This document shows positions 8,422 through 18,114 of a stretch of DNA of 45,500 nucleotides, piece by piece. A program made the position numbers and the translations under genes. Numbering within the stretch: the first letter of the stretch is position 1; each line of letters begins with the position of its first letter. The DNA is from an uncultured Rhizobium sp. (GTDB taxonomy: Bacteria; Pseudomonadota; Alphaproteobacteria; Rhizobiales; Rhizobiaceae), in the NCBI GenBank assembly GCA_945952245.1, contig CAMFHT010000003.1:1-45500 (forward strand), given 5' to 3'. The notes below the pieces were generated by a model. It was not told where the DNA came from. It made no database searches and was given only the letters and a program-made list of their open reading frames with translations.

Positions 8422-9735
8422 ATGTCGATGGTGAATGCATTTTCGCGCGAGGACTTCGAGCGGTTGAGCGAGAAGGAACGCGCCCTGATCGCCAGGCGCG
8501 AGAAGGTGCTCGGTCCGGCCTACAGGCTCTTCTACGAAAAGCCGCTCCACTTCGTGCGTGGCGAGGGCGTCTTTCTCTATGACGCGGATGGCACGCCCTA
8601 TCTCGACGCCTACAACAATGTCGCCTCTCTCGGCCATTGCCATCCCCGCGTCGTGGAAGCGGTGAGCCGCGAGACGGCAACGCTGGTCACGCATACGCGC
8701 TACCTGCACGAGGGCATCATCGACTATGCCGAGGCGCTGACGCAGACCTTTCCTGATGGTCTCGACCAGGCCATGTTCACCTGTTCGGGCAGCGAGGCCA
8801 ATGATCTCGCGGTCCGCATCGCGCGCTTCGTCACCGGCGGCACCGGCATTATCGCCACCGAACTTGCCTATCACGGCCTGACGGCCGCCGTCGCCGAGTT
8901 CTCGCCCTCGCTGGGCGAAGCCGTGACGCTCGGTCCGCATGTCCGCACCGTGCCGGCACCGGACAGCTACCGCGTTCCGGCTGGCGAGGCGAAGGAGAAG
9001 TTTGGTCGCGATGTTCGCGCAGCAATCGCCGACCTGAAGCGCCATGGCATCCGGCCGGCCATGCTGATCGCCGACACGATCTTTTCCAGCGACGGCATCT
9101 TTGACGGACCGAAAGGCCTGCTGAAGCCGGCGGTGGATGCAATTCATGAGGCGGGCGGCCTGTTCATCGCCGACGAAGTGCAGCCGGGCTTCGGGCGGAC
9201 GGGGGAGGCGATGTGGGGCTTCGAACGCCACGGCGTCTCACCCGATATCGTCACGCTCGGAAAACCGATGGGCAATGGCTATCCCATGGCCGGGCTGGTG
9301 ATCAGGCCGGAGATCATCGCGGAGTTTGGTCCGAAGGCGCGGTATTTCAACACGTTCGCGGGCAACCCGGTCGCGGCGGCGGCGGGCAAGGCCGTGCTCG
9401 ACACCGTCCGCATCGAGGGACTGCAGAAGAATGCGCTCGACGTGGGCGCCTATCTGAGAGACGGGCTGCGGAAACTAGCCGAACGGCATGAGGCGATCGG
9501 TGACGTCCGTGGCTCCGGCCTGTTCATCGGTGTCGAGATCGTCTCGGACCGTGACGCGAAAACGCCCAATGCGGCGCTCACCGCCCGCATCGTCAATGGC
9601 TTGCGCGAAAGGCGTGTGCTGATCAGCGCTTCCGGACCGCGGGCCAACGTTCTGAAGATCCGTCCACCGCTCGTCTTCGGCAGGGGGCATGCGGACATGT
9701 TGTTGAATGCGCTGGGGGACGTGCTGGAACTCTAG
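8422..9735 (+). CDS. Class III aminotransferase-fold protein, AGXT2L/ethanolamine-phosphate or phosphohydroxylysine phospholyase-like
   Basis: YLDAYNNVASLGHCHPRVVEA, TCSGSEAND, FIADEVQPGFGRTGEAMWGFE, DIVTLGKPMGNGYP. Confidence 0.82.
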   Translation: MSMVNAFSREDFERLSEKERALIARREKVLGPAYRLFYEKPLHFVRGEGVFLYDADGTPYLDAYNNVASLGHCHPRVVEAVSRETATLVTHTRYLHEGIIDYAEALTQTFPDGLDQAMFTCSGSEANDLAVRIARFVTGGTGIIATELAYHGLTAAVAEFSPSLGEAVTLGPHVRTVPAPDSYRVPAGEAKEKFGRDVRAAIADLKRHGIRPAMLIADTIFSSDGIFDGPKGLLKPAVDAIHEAGGLFIADEVQPGFGRTGEAMWGFERHGVSPDIVTLGKPMGNGYPMAGLVIRPEIIAEFGPKARYFNTFAGNPVAAAAGKAVLDTVRIEGLQKNALDVGAYLRDGLRKLAERHEAIGDVRGSGLFIGVEIVSDRDAKTPNAALTARIVNGLRERRVLISASGPRANVLKIRPPLVFGRGHADMLLNALGDVLEL

Positions 9736-9820
9736 TACTGCGCTTGGACGAGTTATGATTGAATGAAAGCACGGGCCCGCAGGCAGGACCAACGGGCCTG
9801 TGAGATGCAGAGTTTGAAGT

Positions 9821-10561
9821 CTATATGACCGTTTCCAGCCGTGTGTTCATCACCAGTTCGGCAACGGAGGATGCATTCGGCAGACGCAGCAGGAAAGCGA
9901 TCGTGTCCGCAATGGTTTCCGGTGGAATACGGTCCGCCGCGGGGGTCACGCCGGGAATGCCGGCGACGAAGTCGGTGGCGACGGCTCCGGGGCAGAGCGC
10001 CGTCACCCGCACGCCATGGTCCCAGCCGGCAAACTTCGCCGCATGGGTCAGCGCCATGACCGCATGCTTGGTCATGGCATAGGCGACCGAAACGCCATCG
10101 CGGTAACGCTTTCCGTCCGTAGAGGCGACGTTGATGATCCTGCCATTCCCGCTCGTTTCGAGATGGGGAAGGGCAAGGCGGATGAGGCGGTAGGGCGCCT
10201 TCACGTTCACCTCCCACATGTCGTCGAGGACGCTTTCGTCGCCCGAGCGGAGATCGAGCGTCTTGATCATGCCGGCATTGTTGATGAGGCCGTCGATGCG
10301 TCCGAACCGCGCGAGCGTTGAGTCCAGCCAGGCCGCGGCATCCTCTGGCACGGTCGCATCGAAGCGGTGCAGCAGCACGCGATCTGCGGGGAGGCCGGCT
10401 TCCTGAGCGAGCTTTTCCGGCTGCCGTACCCCGAGCGAGAGGCTGTAGCCTTCCTCGGCGAGGACCCTGGCGGCGGCAAGCCCGATACCTCTGGCAGCGC
10501 CGGAGATCATGATGACGCGGCCTTCGGGGGCGATGGAACGGGGAGATGTGGTCGAAGCCAT
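9821..10561 (-). CDS. SDR family oxidoreductase
   Basis: MISGAARGIGLAAARVL, NNAG, YAMTKHAV; start overlaps the upstream stop (TGATG). Confidence 0.9.
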   Translation of the reverse strand: MASTTSPRSIAPEGRVIMISGAARGIGLAAARVLAEEGYSLSLGVRQPEKLAQEAGLPADRVLLHRFDATVPEDAAAWLDSTLARFGRIDGLINNAGMIKTLDLRSGDESVLDDMWEVNVKAPYRLIRLALPHLETSGNGRIINVASTDGKRYRDGVSVAYAMTKHAVMALTHAAKFAGWDHGVRVTALCPGAVATDFVAGIPGVTPAADRIPPETIADTIAFLLRLPNASSVAELVMNTRLETVI

Positions 10562-11343
10562 CAGAAGATTCCCTGGTAGACGCCGCCATCGTTGACGATG
10601 TTCTGGCCGGTGATGTAGCCGGCATTGCGGCCGCAGAGGAAGGCGATGAGATCGCCGCATTCGGCGGGGTCTGCGAAGCGTCCGGCAGGCGTCATCTTCA
10701 GCCGGTCGGCGACGATCGTCTCATAGGTGGTGTTGCCGCGAGCCGCATGGCCGTGCAGGTTCGTCTGCAGCGCGTCGGTATCGAAGAAGCCGGGCAGCAC
10801 GCTGTTGATGACGACGTTGTGTGCCACCAGTTCCCGCACCATGGAGCCGATCGCACCCGCGAGCGCGAGGCGCGCGCCGTGGCTCTGACCGAAATTGACC
10901 TGCGGGAACTTGATGTTGCTGACGGATATGTTGACGACGCGGCCGAACTTGCGCTCGCACATGCCCGGGACGATCTTCTGGATCAGCTCCAGCGAGGCCA
11001 TGCAGTGGGTCTCGAACCACTGATGCCAATCCTCGCCCGTCAGCGTGCGGAAGTCGGATGGCGTCTGGCGTACGCCAGGATTGGTAACGAGGATGTCAGG
11101 GTCGGGGCAGGCGGCGAGCACCGCTCTTCGCCCGCCCGAATTGGTCACGTCGGCGGCCACATAGTTCACGGCGACGCCGAATTCATCCGAGATCGCCCAG
11201 GCGGCGGTTTCGAGTGCATCCTGGCTGCGGGCGACGAGTGTCAGCGTCACGCCTTCTGCGGCAAGCGCGCGGGCGGCGGCGTGGCCAAGCCCCTTGCTGC
11301 CGCCACACACCAGCGCGTGGCGGCCCTTGATTCCGAGATCCAT
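10561..11343 (-). CDS. SDR family oxidoreductase
   Basis: ALVCGGSKGLGHAAARAL, C-terminal ITGQNIVNDGGVYQGIF. Confidence 0.9.
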   Translation of the reverse strand: MDLGIKGRHALVCGGSKGLGHAAARALAAEGVTLTLVARSQDALETAAWAISDEFGVAVNYVAADVTNSGGRRAVLAACPDPDILVTNPGVRQTPSDFRTLTGEDWHQWFETHCMASLELIQKIVPGMCERKFGRVVNISVSNIKFPQVNFGQSHGARLALAGAIGSMVRELVAHNVVINSVLPGFFDTDALQTNLHGHAARGNTTYETIVADRLKMTPAGRFADPAECGDLIAFLCGRNAGYITGQNIVNDGGVYQGIF

Positions 11344-11365
11344 CTGCTTTGGTCCTTTTCAGAGA

Positions 11366-12787
11366 TCAGGCTGCAAACGAGCCGGCAAGAAGCCGCGGCG
11401 GCACGCGGAAGCGGCCTGCAACATCCTTGAGCTGTTCCCGTTCGGTGATGATTTCCGCCTGTGTGCCCGAGACCAGAACCGTCGCCGGCAGGAGCTGGGC
11501 ATTGTAGCGGGCAGCGGAGGACTCCGTGTAGCCGCCGGCATCGAGGAAGGCGACGTAATCGCCGCGGACGAGGGCCGGCATCTTCCGGTGCGGACCGATC
11601 TCGTCGGAATTGCAGAGCGGGCCCACAAGATCGACGGTTTCGGTCGGCGCCGCGCCTGCGTTCTTTACCGGCACCGCATGGTAATACCAGTCCAGAACGG
11701 CCGCCCAGGAAAGATGGTTGGTGGAGAGATCGAGGTTGACCCACTTCTTGGTCTGGCCCGTTTTCACCGCGCCGACACGGCCGACAGCGACGCCGGCGGG
11801 GCCGGAGAGCGCACGGCCGGGTTCCAGCCTCAGCTTCGGCAGCGGCAGGTTCAGCCGTTCCGCCTCTTCGCGGATCGCGGCCGAGCAGAGGCGTGCGTAA
11901 TCTTCCGGCGTCGGTGCCCTGTCGTCGTCCAGCTGGCTGTTCGGGCCGGTGCCATACCACTTGCCGAAGGTCCAGCCGCCGCCGATGTCGATGCAGGGCG
12001 GTGTCCAGCCGGTGTGCTCGCGGATATAGCCGGACCAGGTGATCATCTCGCGCGCCATGACGGCGAAGTCGGCGGGGTCGTTCGACATGCGGCTCAGATG
12101 GAAATGGGTTTCCTTCAGCACGACCGAGGGCATGGTCTTGGCGCGGTTGACGATCTCAACCGTCTGCTCGCGTGTCATTCCCCACTTGGTGCTGTCGCTC
12201 TGTTCCTTCAGCGTGCCCGGGCCGTGCATGGCGACGCCGGTACGGTTGCGAAGCGGTTCGAGGTCGAGCTTCAGGCGGATGCCGATGTCGACGGTGGTGT
12301 TGAGCCGCTCGGCGATGGCGACGATGCGGTCGAGCTCGTCCATGGCGTCGATGTTGATGCAGAGGCCGTTGGCGATCGCCATTTCCAGCTCTTCGTCCTG
12401 CTTGTTCGAGCCATTGAGGACGAGCGATTTCGGATTGGTGCCGGCCAGCAGTGCCATGTACATTTCCTGTGCGCCGAAGCAATCGCCGCCAGCGCCTTCC
12501 TGGTTCATGATGTGGCGGATCGCGAGACCGTTGTTCGACTTGTTGGCAAACAGGATCTCGACGTCGGGATAATGGGCACGGAAGGCGTCGCGGAAGCGGC
12601 GGTAGTTCTGGCGCAGCTGGTTTTCCGAGATGATGTAGAGCGGCGAGCCGAATTTTTCGGCGAGGTCCTGCACGTCGCAACCATCGACGAAGAGATTGCC
12701 GTTCGGGCCGATCCCGATGAATTCACCGAAGGTGGTGCTGTATTGGCCGGGCGTCAGATCCGGTGCGCGAAGCTTAGCATGGGGCAT
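11366..12787 (-). CDS. PLP-dependent decarboxylase related to diaminopimelate decarboxylase (LysA-like)
   Basis: EILFANKSNNGLAIRHI (PLP-lysine region), CIDIGGGWTFG, LRLEPGRALSGPAG, VGPLCNSDEIG, FLDAGGYTES. Confidence 0.85.
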   Translation of the reverse strand: MPHAKLRAPDLTPGQYSTTFGEFIGIGPNGNLFVDGCDVQDLAEKFGSPLYIISENQLRQNYRRFRDAFRAHYPDVEILFANKSNNGLAIRHIMNQEGAGGDCFGAQEMYMALLAGTNPKSLVLNGSNKQDEELEMAIANGLCINIDAMDELDRIVAIAERLNTTVDIGIRLKLDLEPLRNRTGVAMHGPGTLKEQSDSTKWGMTREQTVEIVNRAKTMPSVVLKETHFHLSRMSNDPADFAVMAREMITWSGYIREHTGWTPPCIDIGGGWTFGKWYGTGPNSQLDDDRAPTPEDYARLCSAAIREEAERLNLPLPKLRLEPGRALSGPAGVAVGRVGAVKTGQTKKWVNLDLSTNHLSWAAVLDWYYHAVPVKNAGAAPTETVDLVGPLCNSDEIGPHRKMPALVRGDYVAFLDAGGYTESSAARYNAQLLPATVLVSGTQAEIITEREQLKDVAGRFRVPPRLLAGSFAA

Positions 12788-12831
12788 GGCTTACTCCCTT
12801 GTTTCCATGTGGTGTTGTGTCGTTGATCCGG

Positions 12832-13737
12832 TCAGAGCATGGAGAGGGCTTTCAAGCCCTGCTCGAGGCCCTTCAGCGCCTCACCCTCCAGAGGGCGGAG
12901 CGGGCGGCGGGGCTTGCCGCCGCCGGGCAGGCCCATCATGTCCATGGCAGCCTTCGTCGCCGGGTATAGGGTGCGGCCGCCCGAGGTGCAGAGGTCGGTG
13001 AGCCGTCGGCCAAGCGCCTGCAGCTCGGCTGCTCGCGCATGCTCGCCGTTCTTCGGCGCGTGATAGAGATCGACACCGCCCTTCGGCCACATGTTCGGGA
13101 AGCAGTCGATCGTCCCGTCAGCACCGAGCGCGACGGCGGGCACGCCGAACACGGAGGAGGGCCCGCAGAAGACGCGGAGCGTCTCGTGCACGGCGAGATG
13201 GGTGGCATAGTAATTGTTCCAGTCGCCGGAGCTTTCCTTGACGGCAACGACCCGGTCGAGCGCCGAAAGGCGGGCGACGAGGGCAGGCGAAAGCGCGTTC
13301 ACCGCATTGCCGGGGATGTTGTAGGCGCAGATCGGCAGGCCTACCCTGGCATCCACGTCGCGGAAATGGGCGAAGATCTCGTCGTCGGTCAGCTTGACGA
13401 AATAGGGCGGCAGGATGAGCACGCCGTCCACGCCCGCCTTTTCGGCAGCGAGCGTGAGATCGACGGTCTCGTCCACCGTCACGGCACCCGTGCCGACGAG
13501 CACCGTGCCCTTGCCCTTCATTACCTCGGCGGCAAGTGCGTAGAGCTGTTTCCGCTCAGCATTCGAGAGCGCCCAGAATTCGCCGGTGCAACCGCCGACG
13601 ACAATGCCGGTGGCACCTTCGTTCACCAGCCGTTCGGCATTGGCGGCGAAGGCCTTCTCGTCGATCGAGCCGTTATCGGAAAACGGCGTGGTAACGGCCG
13701 GCATTGGGCCGACCCAGGTGACGCTGTTTCTATCCAT
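12832..13737 (-). CDS. DapA/NAL-superfamily lyase (dihydrodipicolinate synthase family)
   Basis: VVGGCTGEFWALSNAERKQL, VDGVLILPPYF, VVAVKESSGDW (Schiff-base Lys). Confidence 0.9.
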   Translation of the reverse strand: MDRNSVTWVGPMPAVTTPFSDNGSIDEKAFAANAERLVNEGATGIVVGGCTGEFWALSNAERKQLYALAAEVMKGKGTVLVGTGAVTVDETVDLTLAAEKAGVDGVLILPPYFVKLTDDEIFAHFRDVDARVGLPICAYNIPGNAVNALSPALVARLSALDRVVAVKESSGDWNNYYATHLAVHETLRVFCGPSSVFGVPAVALGADGTIDCFPNMWPKGGVDLYHAPKNGEHARAAELQALGRRLTDLCTSGGRTLYPATKAAMDMMGLPGGGKPRRPLRPLEGEALKGLEQGLKALSML

Positions 13738-13768
13738 GATCAGGTATCCCTTGTCTTTTCCCGGCGGT

Positions 13769-15175
13769 TCAGCGCGACCAGATGCCTTCGCGCACCAGGT
13801 CATCCATGGCCGCATCGACGGCTGCGCGCGTGCCGGCAACCATTTCCTCGATCTCGGCGCGGGTGATGATGAAGGGCGGCGAGAAGGAGATCGTGTCCGC
13901 ATGCGGAAGCGCGCGGGTGATGATGCCGCGGTCGCGGGCATGGCGTACGATGCGGGCTGCAATCTTCAGGCTTGGGTCGAAGCGGGTCATCGGGTTCTTG
14001 TTCGCGACGAACTCGACCGCGGCGACGAGGCTCTTGCCCCTGATATCGCCGACGAGCGGATGGTCGCCGAAGGCTTTTTGCAGAAGCTCGTGCATGTAGG
14101 CGCCCTGTTCGGCAGCCTTGCCGATCAGGCCGTCACGCTCGATGATCTCAAGGTTGGCAAGGGCGGCTGCGGCGGCGAGCGGATGTGCCGAGTAGGTGTA
14201 GCCATGGCCGAAGGGACCGAACTTCGCCTGGCCGTCCACGATCGTGCGCCAGACCTTTTCAGAGACGATGCAGCCGGAGAGCGGCACATAGGCCGAGGTG
14301 ATCCCCTTTGCGACCGTGATCAGGTCCGGTTCGAGGCCGACGACGGGCGAGCCGAACCATTGGCCGAGACGGCCGAAGCCGGAAATCACCTCGTCGGCGA
14401 TGATGAGGATCTCGTACTTGCGCAGCACCGCCTGGATGGCCTCGTAATAGCCTTCCGGCGGCACGATCACGCCGCCTGCGCCCATGACCGGTTCCATGAT
14501 CATGGCGCCGATGGTTTCCGGACCCTCGGCGAGAATCAGGGCTTCGAGATCGGCGGCGAGCTTCGCGGAGAAGTCGGCGTCGCTCATGCCCGGTTCCGCC
14601 TCCCAAAGGCGATAGGGAGCCGTCGTGTGCTTGACGAAGGGCAGCGGCAGATCGAAGCCGGAGTGCAGCGACGGCATGCCGGTCAGGCTGCCGGATACGA
14701 TGGTGACGCCATGATAGCCGCGGTTGCGGGCGATGATCTTCTTCTTCTGCGGACGGCCGAGCGCGTTCCAGTAGTACCAGACGAGCTTCACCTGCGTGTC
14801 GTTGGCATCCGAACCCGACTGGCCGAAGAACACCTTTGACATGCCGGCGGGCGCGTTGGAGATCACCTTTTCGGCGAGCAGCACGGGCGTATCCGTGCCC
14901 CAGGAGGAGAAGGAGTGAAAATAGGGCAGCGTCATCGCCTGCTCGCGCAGGACCTCGGCGATTTCCGGCCGGCCATAACCGACATTCACGCACCAGAGAC
15001 CCGCCATACCGTCGATATAGCGGTTGCCATGGTTGTCCTCGAGGCGCACGCCCTTGCCCTTTACGATTACGGTCGGGCCGTTCTTCTCGTGTTCTGCCAA
15101 GGCGGTGAAGGGATGGAACAGGAACTTCTTGTCCAGTTCCACGAGGTCGGGGGTGTTGCGAAGGATGTCGTTCAT
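13769..15175 (-). CDS. Class III (omega) aminotransferase
   Basis: YIDGMAGLWCVNVGYGRPEI, FFGQSGSDANDTQVKLVWYY, IIADEVISGFGRLGQWFGS, TVAKGITSAYVPLSG. Confidence 0.93.
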   Translation of the reverse strand: MNDILRNTPDLVELDKKFLFHPFTALAEHEKNGPTVIVKGKGVRLEDNHGNRYIDGMAGLWCVNVGYGRPEIAEVLREQAMTLPYFHSFSSWGTDTPVLLAEKVISNAPAGMSKVFFGQSGSDANDTQVKLVWYYWNALGRPQKKKIIARNRGYHGVTIVSGSLTGMPSLHSGFDLPLPFVKHTTAPYRLWEAEPGMSDADFSAKLAADLEALILAEGPETIGAMIMEPVMGAGGVIVPPEGYYEAIQAVLRKYEILIIADEVISGFGRLGQWFGSPVVGLEPDLITVAKGITSAYVPLSGCIVSEKVWRTIVDGQAKFGPFGHGYTYSAHPLAAAAALANLEIIERDGLIGKAAEQGAYMHELLQKAFGDHPLVGDIRGKSLVAAVEFVANKNPMTRFDPSLKIAARIVRHARDRGIITRALPHADTISFSPPFIITRAEIEEMVAGTRAAVDAAMDDLVREGIWSR

Positions 15176-16290
15176 CGCGCGATGCTCCTGAATTCTGCCG
15201 GACGCTCCGCGTCCGTGTTGATGCGCTGGCCGCTTTCGCGGTCGAAGAAATGCAGCCGGTCGATTCTGAGCGCGATCGGCACGGCTTCGCCCAGTCTGAG
15301 CGCCACGTCGCCGGCAGCGCGCATGACGAAGTGTGCGCCGCCGAGGTCGAGGGTTACGATGGATTCGTGGCCTGTCGGCTCGACGAGCTTGACGGAGGCC
15401 CGTGCGGCTTCGCCGGAGGCGATGGAGATATCCTCGGGCCGGACGCCGAGCGTAATCGGGCGCCGGTGTCTTGAGTCCGCCATGACGAGCGAGGGCGGAA
15501 GCGGGAAGCGCTGGCCGCCGACGAGCAGGAAGGCCGCACCTTCCGCCATCTCGATCTCGGCCTCCACCAGCGTCATCGACGGCGTGCCGATGAAGGAGGC
15601 GACGAAGGTATTGGCGGGCCGGTTGTAGATTTCCGATGGCGTCGCGAACTGCTGCAGATGGCCCTGATGCATGACGGCTATCCGCGTGGACATGGTCATC
15701 GCTTCCAGCTGGTCATGGGTGACGTAGACCATGGTCTTGCCGAGGCGGCGGTGGAGCTCGATCAGCTCCGTGCGCATGTGCGCCCTGAGCTTGGCGTCAA
15801 GGTTCGAGAGCGGCTCGTCCAGGAGAAAGACCTTGGGATCGCGCACCAGCGCACGGCCGAGCGCCACGCGCTGCTGCTGTCCGCCGGAGAGCTGCTTCGG
15901 CCGGCGCTCCAGGAGAGGGCCGAGCTGCAGGAGATCGGCGACCGCCTTGATGCGGGCGGGGTGCTCGCTCTTGGGCACGCCCCGCTTCTTCAGCGGGTAG
16001 GCGATGTTCTGCCCGACGGTCATGTGCGGGTAGAGCGCATAGGACTGGAAGACCATGGCGATGTCCCGCTCGCCGGGCGCGACGTTGTTGACGGCGCGCT
16101 CGCCGATCCGGATCTCGCCGCCGGTCGGCTGTTCGAGGCCGGCCAGCATGCGCAGCGTCGTCGTCTTGCCGCAACCCGAGGGGCCGAGCAGCGAGACGAA
16201 CTCGCCCGAGCCGATTTCCAGATTGAGGTCGGGAATGGCGACCACCGACCCGAACGCTTTCTGTACCTTGTTGAAGATGACGTTGACCAA
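15172..16290 (-). CDS. ABC transporter ATP-binding protein (MalK/UgpC type)
   Basis: [57 protein letters not shown] start proposed after AAAGAGGA. Confidence 0.93.
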   Translation of the reverse strand: MVNVIFNKVQKAFGSVVAIPDLNLEIGSGEFVSLLGPSGCGKTTTLRMLAGLEQPTGGEIRIGERAVNNVAPGERDIAMVFQSYALYPHMTVGQNIAYPLKKRGVPKSEHPARIKAVADLLQLGPLLERRPKQLSGGQQQRVALGRALVRDPKVFLLDEPLSNLDAKLRAHMRTELIELHRRLGKTMVYVTHDQLEAMTMSTRIAVMHQGHLQQFATPSEIYNRPANTFVASFIGTPSMTLVEAEIEMAEGAAFLLVGGQRFPLPPSLVMADSRHRRPITLGVRPEDISIASGEAARASVKLVEPTGHESIVTLDLGGAHFVMRAAGDVALRLGEAVPIALRIDRLHFFDRESGQRINTDAERPAEFRSIAR

Positions 16291-16310
16291 ATTCTCGTCC
16301 TCTTTGACGC

Positions 16311-17141
16311 TCAGCCCTTCACGCCGCCGGCGCCGAAGCCGCGGGTGAGATAGCTCTGCAGGAATGCGAAGATGATGATGAGCGGGATGCTCATCATGAC
16401 GGAGGCAGCCATCAGCAAGGACCAGTCGATGTTGAAGGCGGTGATGAGCATGTTCATGACGCCGGTCGTCAGCGGCCGCGACTGGTCCGAATTCACCAGG
16501 ACCAGCGCGTAGAGGTATTCGTTCCACGCGAGGATGAAGGTGAAGAGCGCAGTCGAGATGATGCCGGGCAGCGCCTGCGGCAGGATCACGTCGAAGAAGG
16601 CGCCCATCCGGCTTGCGCCGTCGACCAAGGCTGCCGATTCCAGATCCTCCGGAATTCCGGCCATGAAGGAACGGAGCAGCCAGAGTGCGTAGGGCAGCGA
16701 GAAGGTGGTATAGGCGATGACGAGGCTCGCCAGCGTGTTCGAAAGCCCGATCTTCACCATCATGAGGTAGAGCGGGATGATGAGCACGACGGATGGCAGC
16801 AGGTAGGTGAAGAGCACCAGGCCCGCCAGCGTTTCCCGGCCGCGATAGCGGAAGCGGACGAGGCTGTAGGCCCCGAGTGCGCCGACCGTGACGACGAGCA
16901 GCGTCGTCGACGTCGCGAGGATCGCCGAATTCACGAAATAGCGCAGGAAGGGCGTGTCGGTGAGCAGGATGCGGTAATGCTCGAACGTCACTTCGCGCGG
17001 CAGGAAACCCGGCGGGATGGTGAAGAGCTCGCTCTGCGGCTTCAGCGAGGTCAGCACCATCCAGACCAGCGGAAAGGCGATGACCGCAACGAGCGTCCAG
17101 GTGACGATGTTGAGGATGACGGTGGAGAGGCGGCTCGTCAT
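16311..17141 (-). CDS. Carbohydrate ABC transporter permease (MalG type)
   Basis: Multi-TM; ESAALVDGASRMGAFFDVILPQALPGIISTALFTFILAWNEYLYALVL. Confidence 0.93.
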   Translation of the reverse strand: MTSRLSTVILNIVTWTLVAVIAFPLVWMVLTSLKPQSELFTIPPGFLPREVTFEHYRILLTDTPFLRYFVNSAILATSTTLLVVTVGALGAYSLVRFRYRGRETLAGLVLFTYLLPSVVLIIPLYLMMVKIGLSNTLASLVIAYTTFSLPYALWLLRSFMAGIPEDLESAALVDGASRMGAFFDVILPQALPGIISTALFTFILAWNEYLYALVLVNSDQSRPLTTGVMNMLITAFNIDWSLLMAASVMMSIPLIIIFAFLQSYLTRGFGAGGVKG

Positions 17142-18040
17142 GGCGTGCTCCGATCGCGGCTATAGGCGAGGTAGGCGAGCATGAACACGAGCATCACCAC
17201 CATCATCGCGACGGCATAGGCCGCAGCCATGCCCATCTGGTTGAGCCCGAAGGCCTGCTGGTAGACGATCAGCGGCAGGGTCCGGGTATTGTCCATCGGG
17301 CCGCCGCCGGTCAGCAGGTAGATCAGGTCGAATTCCTTGAAGTCCCAGATGATGCGGAGAAGGATGACGATGGAGAGCACGTCGCGCAGCTGCGGCAGGG
17401 TGACATCGGTAAAGCGCGAGAAGGTGCCGGCGCCATCGATGCGGGCGGCTTCGTAGAGGTGTTCCGGAATGGTCTGCAGCCGGGCGAGCACGGCGATGAC
17501 CACAAAGGGAAAGAACTTCCAGGCGCCTACGGTGATCACGCTCACCATGGCATTCGGCATGCTGCCCAGCCAGTCGACGGGCATGTCGATCACGCCGGCG
17601 GCAATTAGCAGGTGGTTGAGGATCCCGTAGAGATCGTTGAACAGCCAGCGCCAGACGAGGACGGCGACGACTGTCGAGATGAAATAGGGAAACAGTACCA
17701 GGCTGCGCGCCAGCGACCGGAACAGGATGTTCTGGTTGAGGAGCAGCGCCATGCCGACGCCAAAGCCGATCTGCAGTACCAGCGTGCCGGCGGTCCACAC
17801 GAAGGTGGTCCAGAGCGCGTGCCAGAAATAGGCGCTGCTAAGGATCGTCCGGTAGTTCTCGAGCCCGACCGCCTTGCCGGCGAGCGTCGGGGTATAGATC
17901 GAGAAGAACGACAGATAGATCGCCGACAACAGCGGATAGACGATCACCGCCGTCAGGATCAGCACGGTCGGTGCGATCAGGGCCAGGCCCAGAAGGGCAT
18001 AGCGCCGCTCCAGCGGTGTCATGGATTGTTTCGCATGCAT
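17138..18040 (-). CDS. Sugar ABC transporter permease (MalF type)
   Basis: Multi-TM; LYEAARIDGAGTFSRFTDVTLPQLRDVLSIVILLRIIWDFKEFDLIYLLTGGGP. Confidence 0.93.
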   Translation of the reverse strand: MHAKQSMTPLERRYALLGLALIAPTVLILTAVIVYPLLSAIYLSFFSIYTPTLAGKAVGLENYRTILSSAYFWHALWTTFVWTAGTLVLQIGFGVGMALLLNQNILFRSLARSLVLFPYFISTVVAVLVWRWLFNDLYGILNHLLIAAGVIDMPVDWLGSMPNAMVSVITVGAWKFFPFVVIAVLARLQTIPEHLYEAARIDGAGTFSRFTDVTLPQLRDVLSIVILLRIIWDFKEFDLIYLLTGGGPMDNTRTLPLIVYQQAFGLNQMGMAAAYAVAMMVVMLVFMLAYLAYSRDRSTP

Positions 18041-18077
18041 GGGTATTGCCAGTTCTGCCAGGTGAAGGACATGAGAG

Positions 18078-18104
18078 GGCGCCGCACCGAAGCGATGCGG
18101 CGCC
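18078..18104 (-). other. Intercistronic stem-loop between substrate-binding protein and permease genes
   Basis: GGCGCCGCA...TGCGGCGCC, perfect 9-bp stem with 9-nt loop. Confidence 0.75.
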
Positions 18105-18114
18105 TTGTGGGCGG

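Noticed and set aside
9750-9810. GC-rich imperfect inverted repeat between convergent genes as a terminator
   Set aside because: Arms (ACGGGCCC / GGGCCTGT) pair poorly and there is no T-tract.
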